Positions 15,467 to 17,339 of a stretch of 17,339 bases of DNA are shown in pieces. Position numbers and translations under genes: made by a program. This DNA comes from JAEZFI01 sp044508215 (lineage in GTDB: Bacteria > Actinomycetota > Acidimicrobiia > Acidimicrobiales > Microtrichaceae), in the NCBI GenBank assembly GCA_044508215.1, contig JBIQID010000061.1, positions 1 to 17,339 on the forward strand, in the 5' to 3' direction. Each line of letters opens with the position of its first letter. Positions within the stretch are counted from its first letter, which is position 1. The notes under the pieces were generated by a model. It ran no database searches, was not told the origin of the DNA, and worked only from the letters and a program-made list of their open reading frames with translations.

Positions 15467-15567
15467 GCTGCTTCCCTAACTGCGCCGGGCCAGCTCCGGC
15501 TCAGCTTCAGCCTCGTCCCTCGGCCTTCTTCGTCCTCCGCTACCCGGCGCTGCTTCCCTAACTGCGC
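15467..15567. repeat. 19-bp direct repeats framing an 82-bp-period GC-rich element
   Basis: GCTGCTTCCCTAACTGCGC occurs exactly twice, at 15467-15485 and 15549-15567, an offset of 82 bp. Inside, GCGCCGGG (15482-15489) and CCCGGCGC (15543-15550) form an 8-bp inverted repeat that overlaps the direct repeats. The second copy covers the last two codons and the stop codon of the membrane protein gene. The rest of the spacer 15442-15557 shows no gene. Confidence 0.8.
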
Positions 15568-15968
15568 GTTGTGGCGCGCCAGGCCCACACGGCGAGGCCG
15601 ATCGAGACCACCGCCAGCACCTCGTGCACCGCGATGAACGGCACCGAACGGTCCGACAGGGCGATCTGCGTGCCCCGCACGACCCAGAGCGCCCCGTGCG
15701 CCGAGGGCACGAACCGGGCCAGGGCGCGCGTGGCGGGCGTGTCCGGCGCGGCGGTGACGGCCGCCGCGAGCGCCGCAGCCCCGGCCAGCGACGCTCCGCT
15801 CATCAGGAAGGCGCCGGTGGGATCGGGTTCGTCGTTGGCGATGGCGTTGCGCACCCGCTGGACCCACACGAACGCCATCCAGCCGGCGTTGGCGTACGCG
15901 GCGAGGCGCACCGACCGGAGGGCGCGGGCGCCTCGGCCACCGATCCGTGGGGCGTCGAGGGCGGTCAT
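15558..15968 (-). CDS. Small four-helix membrane protein of unknown function
   Basis: 136-aa integral membrane protein that I do not recognise. After an Arg-rich cytoplasmic-type start (RIGGRGARALRSVRL) four hydrophobic segments can be seen: about 24-42 (AYANAGWMAFVWVQRV), 53-74 (AFLMSGASLAGAAALAAAV), 84-106 (RFVPSAHGALWVVRGTQIAL) and 112-131 (FIAVHEVLAVVSIGLAVWAW). Two helices carry a buried His (SAHG and AVHE), which may matter structurally or for a cofactor, but this is speculation. Start ATG 15968 is preceded by AGGG eight bases upstream. The stop codon TAG lies inside the 19-bp repeat. It is divergent from the acyl-CoA dehydrogenase gene, with 145 bp between them. Confidence 0.72.
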   Translation of the reverse strand: MTALDAPRIGGRGARALRSVRLAAYANAGWMAFVWVQRVRNAIANDEPDPTGAFLMSGASLAGAAALAAAVTAAPDTPATRALARFVPSAHGALWVVRGTQIALSDRSVPFIAVHEVLAVVSIGLAVWAWRATTRS

Positions 15969-16062
15969 GGACCGGACCCTACGGCGTGCGCCCCGGGGCC
16001 CGGCAGTCGTGTGGCACCGGTCCCACTCCCCCGGTGGCCCCGACGCCGCCCGGCCGCGATAA

Positions 16063-16080
16063 CTTGACCGACCGGTCAAG
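16063..16080. promoter_or_regulatory. TetR-type operator-like palindrome upstream of acyl-CoA dehydrogenase
   Basis: CTTGACC-GACC-GGTCAAG is a perfect inverted repeat with 7-bp arms, centred in the divergent spacer 15969-16113 and 33 bp before the dehydrogenase ATG. TTGACC/GGTCAA arms with a short spacer are common among TetR-family sites controlling fatty-acid genes. GATAAC (16058-16063) could be a -10 just upstream. No regulator gene lies in the window. Confidence 0.6.
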
Positions 16081-16113
16081 AGACGCACGCCGCACCAGCC
16101 ACAGGGGGACCAG

Positions 16114-17339
16114 ATGGCCGACATCACGATCGAGGAGTTCACCGAGGAGGCGAGGCAGTTCCTCGAGGCGAACGCCGAGCGCAAGCCGCCACGCGCCGCC
16201 TTCAAGTGGGGCGAGGGCTCCGATGACGTCGCGGTGTTCGAGGAGCAGGACGAAGCGGCGGAGCTCGCCGAGATCGCCGCTGCGAAGGCCTGGCGGGCGA
16301 AGCGCTACGACAACGGCTTCGGATGGATCGGCGGCCCGAAGCGCTTCGGCGGACGGGAGCTCCCCGCCCCCTACGAGCGTGCCTACGGCGCCCTCGAGGC
16401 CGACTACCGCACGCCGTCGATGAGCATCTTCACGATCAGCCTCGGCATGGTCGCCCCCACGATCCTCGCCCACGGCATCCCCGAGGTGCAGGAGGCGTAC
16501 CTCCCCGGCCTCTACCGGGGCGACCTCGTGGCCTGCCAGCTGTTCAGCGAGCCCGGAGCCGGGTCGGACCTGGCCGGCCTCCAGATGAAGGCGGAGCGCG
16601 ACGGCGACGAATGGGTGGTCACCGGCCAGAAGGTGTGGACCTCGGCCGCCCGCCACGCAGACCTCGGCGAGGTGATCTGCCGCACCGATCCCGAGCAGCC
16701 GAAGCACCGTGGCCTCACCGGCTTCGTGGTCGACATGAAGGCGCCCGGCGTGGAGGTGCGCCCCCTCCGCCAGATGACCGGCGGCGCGACCTTCAACGAG
16801 GTCTTCTTCGAAGAGGTGCGGATCCCCGACTCGCACCGCCTCGGCGACGTCAACGGCGGGTGGACCGTGGCGCTCACCACGCTGATGAACGAGCGGGCCT
16901 CGATCGGCGCCGGCGGCACCGGGCTGGGCCTCATGTCGACCGAGCGCCTGGTGGCGATGCTCGACCACTTCGGGCTGCGCGACGACCCGCTGATCCGCGA
17001 CGAGCTGGCGGCCGTCTACGCCCACCACCAGGTGGCGAGGTGGAACAACCAGCGGGCCCTCGACAAGATCAAGGCCGGCGGCCTCCCAGGTCCGGAGCTG
17101 TCCACCGCCAAGCTGGCGCTCACGAACAACATGCGTCGCGTCAGCGAGCTGATGGCCCGCATCCTGGGCCCACGCATCCAGGCCGACACCGGCGAGTGGG
17201 GCACCTACGCGTGGTCGAAGCTATTGCTCGGCGTGCCCGGCATGCGCGTGGCCGGCGGCACCGACGAGGTGATGCGCAACATCGTCGCCGAGCGCGTCCT
17301 GGGCCTGCCGAAGGACCCGGGGATCGACTCGACCACCCC
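16114..17339 (+). CDS. Acyl-CoA dehydrogenase, 3' end beyond the window
   Basis: FAD-dependent enzyme that oxidises acyl-CoA thioesters to 2-enoyl-CoA, passing electrons to electron-transfer flavoprotein. 408 complete codons are visible and the protein continues past base 17339. ATG 16114 follows AGGGGG by six bases. The flavin/substrate signature is QLFSEPGAGSDLAG (142-155), followed by VVTGQKVWTSAA (168-179). In the C-terminal helical domain the motif RVAGGTDEVMRNIVAERVL (378-396) has AGGT where medium- and short-chain enzymes have YEGT, so the usual catalytic Glu is missing there; Glu260 in LMNERASIG is placed like the base of isovaleryl- and long-chain enzymes. Similar AGGT forms are frequent among actinobacterial FadE proteins acting on branched or steroid-derived acyl-CoAs. 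Substrate unknown. Its operator-like palindrome suggests TetR-type control. Confidence 0.93.
   Translation, partial: MADITIEEFTEEARQFLEANAERKPPRAAFKWGEGSDDVAVFEEQDEAAELAEIAAAKAWRAKRYDNGFGWIGGPKRFGGRELPAPYERAYGALEADYRTPSMSIFTISLGMVAPTILAHGIPEVQEAYLPGLYRGDLVACQLFSEPGAGSDLAGLQMKAERDGDEWVVTGQKVWTSAARHADLGEVICRTDPEQPKHRGLTGFVVDMKAPGVEVRPLRQMTGGATFNEVFFEEVRIPDSHRLGDVNGGWTVALTTLMNERASIGAGGTGLGLMSTERLVAMLDHFGLRDDPLIRDELAAVYAHHQVARWNNQRALDKIKAGGLPGPELSTAKLALTNNMRRVSELMARILGPRIQADTGEWGTYAWSKLLLGVPGMRVAGGTDEVMRNIVAERVLGLPKDPGIDSTT

Overview
The window is dense, very GC-rich bacterial DNA in which nearly all genes lie on the minus strand and intergenic spaces are below 150 bp. The gene set (ImuA'/ImuB/DnaE2 mutasome of mycobacterial type, LexA boxes of the actinobacterial TCGAAC-N4-GTTCGA form, GTG starts, probable leaderless SOS transcripts) points to a high-GC actinobacterium. 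The class Acidimicrobiia is a reasonable guess but is inference only. A run of 100 N at 5615-5714 shows that this is a draft scaffold or MAG.

Layout: (1) 1-852 (+), the 3' part of a dienelactone-hydrolase-like alpha/beta hydrolase, convergent with (2) 886-2250 (-), a secreted coiled-coil protein with a VanY/M15 carboxypeptidase domain. (3) 2318-5784 (-), error-prone polymerase dnaE2, interrupted near its N-terminus by the N gap and preceded by an SOS box. (4) 5834-7994 (-), an OmpR-type response regulator and its sensor kinase, preceded by (5) 8037-9596 (-), a Tat-exported PhoD-like phosphatase. (6) 9641-12494 (-), a tightly overlapped NAD-salvage operon pncB-pncA-nrtR with a palindrome at its promoter that is the likely NrtR operator. 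(7) 12588-15038 (-), imuA'-imuB, again preceded by a perfect SOS box. (8) 15109-15968 (-), a small Nfu-N-domain protein and a small four-helix membrane protein, separated by an 82-bp-period repeat. (9) 16114-17339 (+), an acyl-CoA dehydrogenase cut by the window edge, with a TetR-type palindrome upstream.

How the genes work together: dnaE2, imuB and imuA' together encode the complete damage-inducible translesion mutasome, split over two LexA-controlled units about 6.8 kb apart. The two SOS promoters are near-duplicates of each other well beyond the LexA box. Between them sit the two-component system, phoD and the self-contained nicotinamide-to-nicotinate mononucleotide salvage operon with its own ADP-ribose/NAD-type regulator. 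I see no RNA genes, CRISPR arrays, phage genes or insertion sequences. The best candidates for undescribed biology are the twin SOS promoter module, the PcsB/RipC-like coiled coil joined to a VanY domain, and the short repeat element at 15467-15567.
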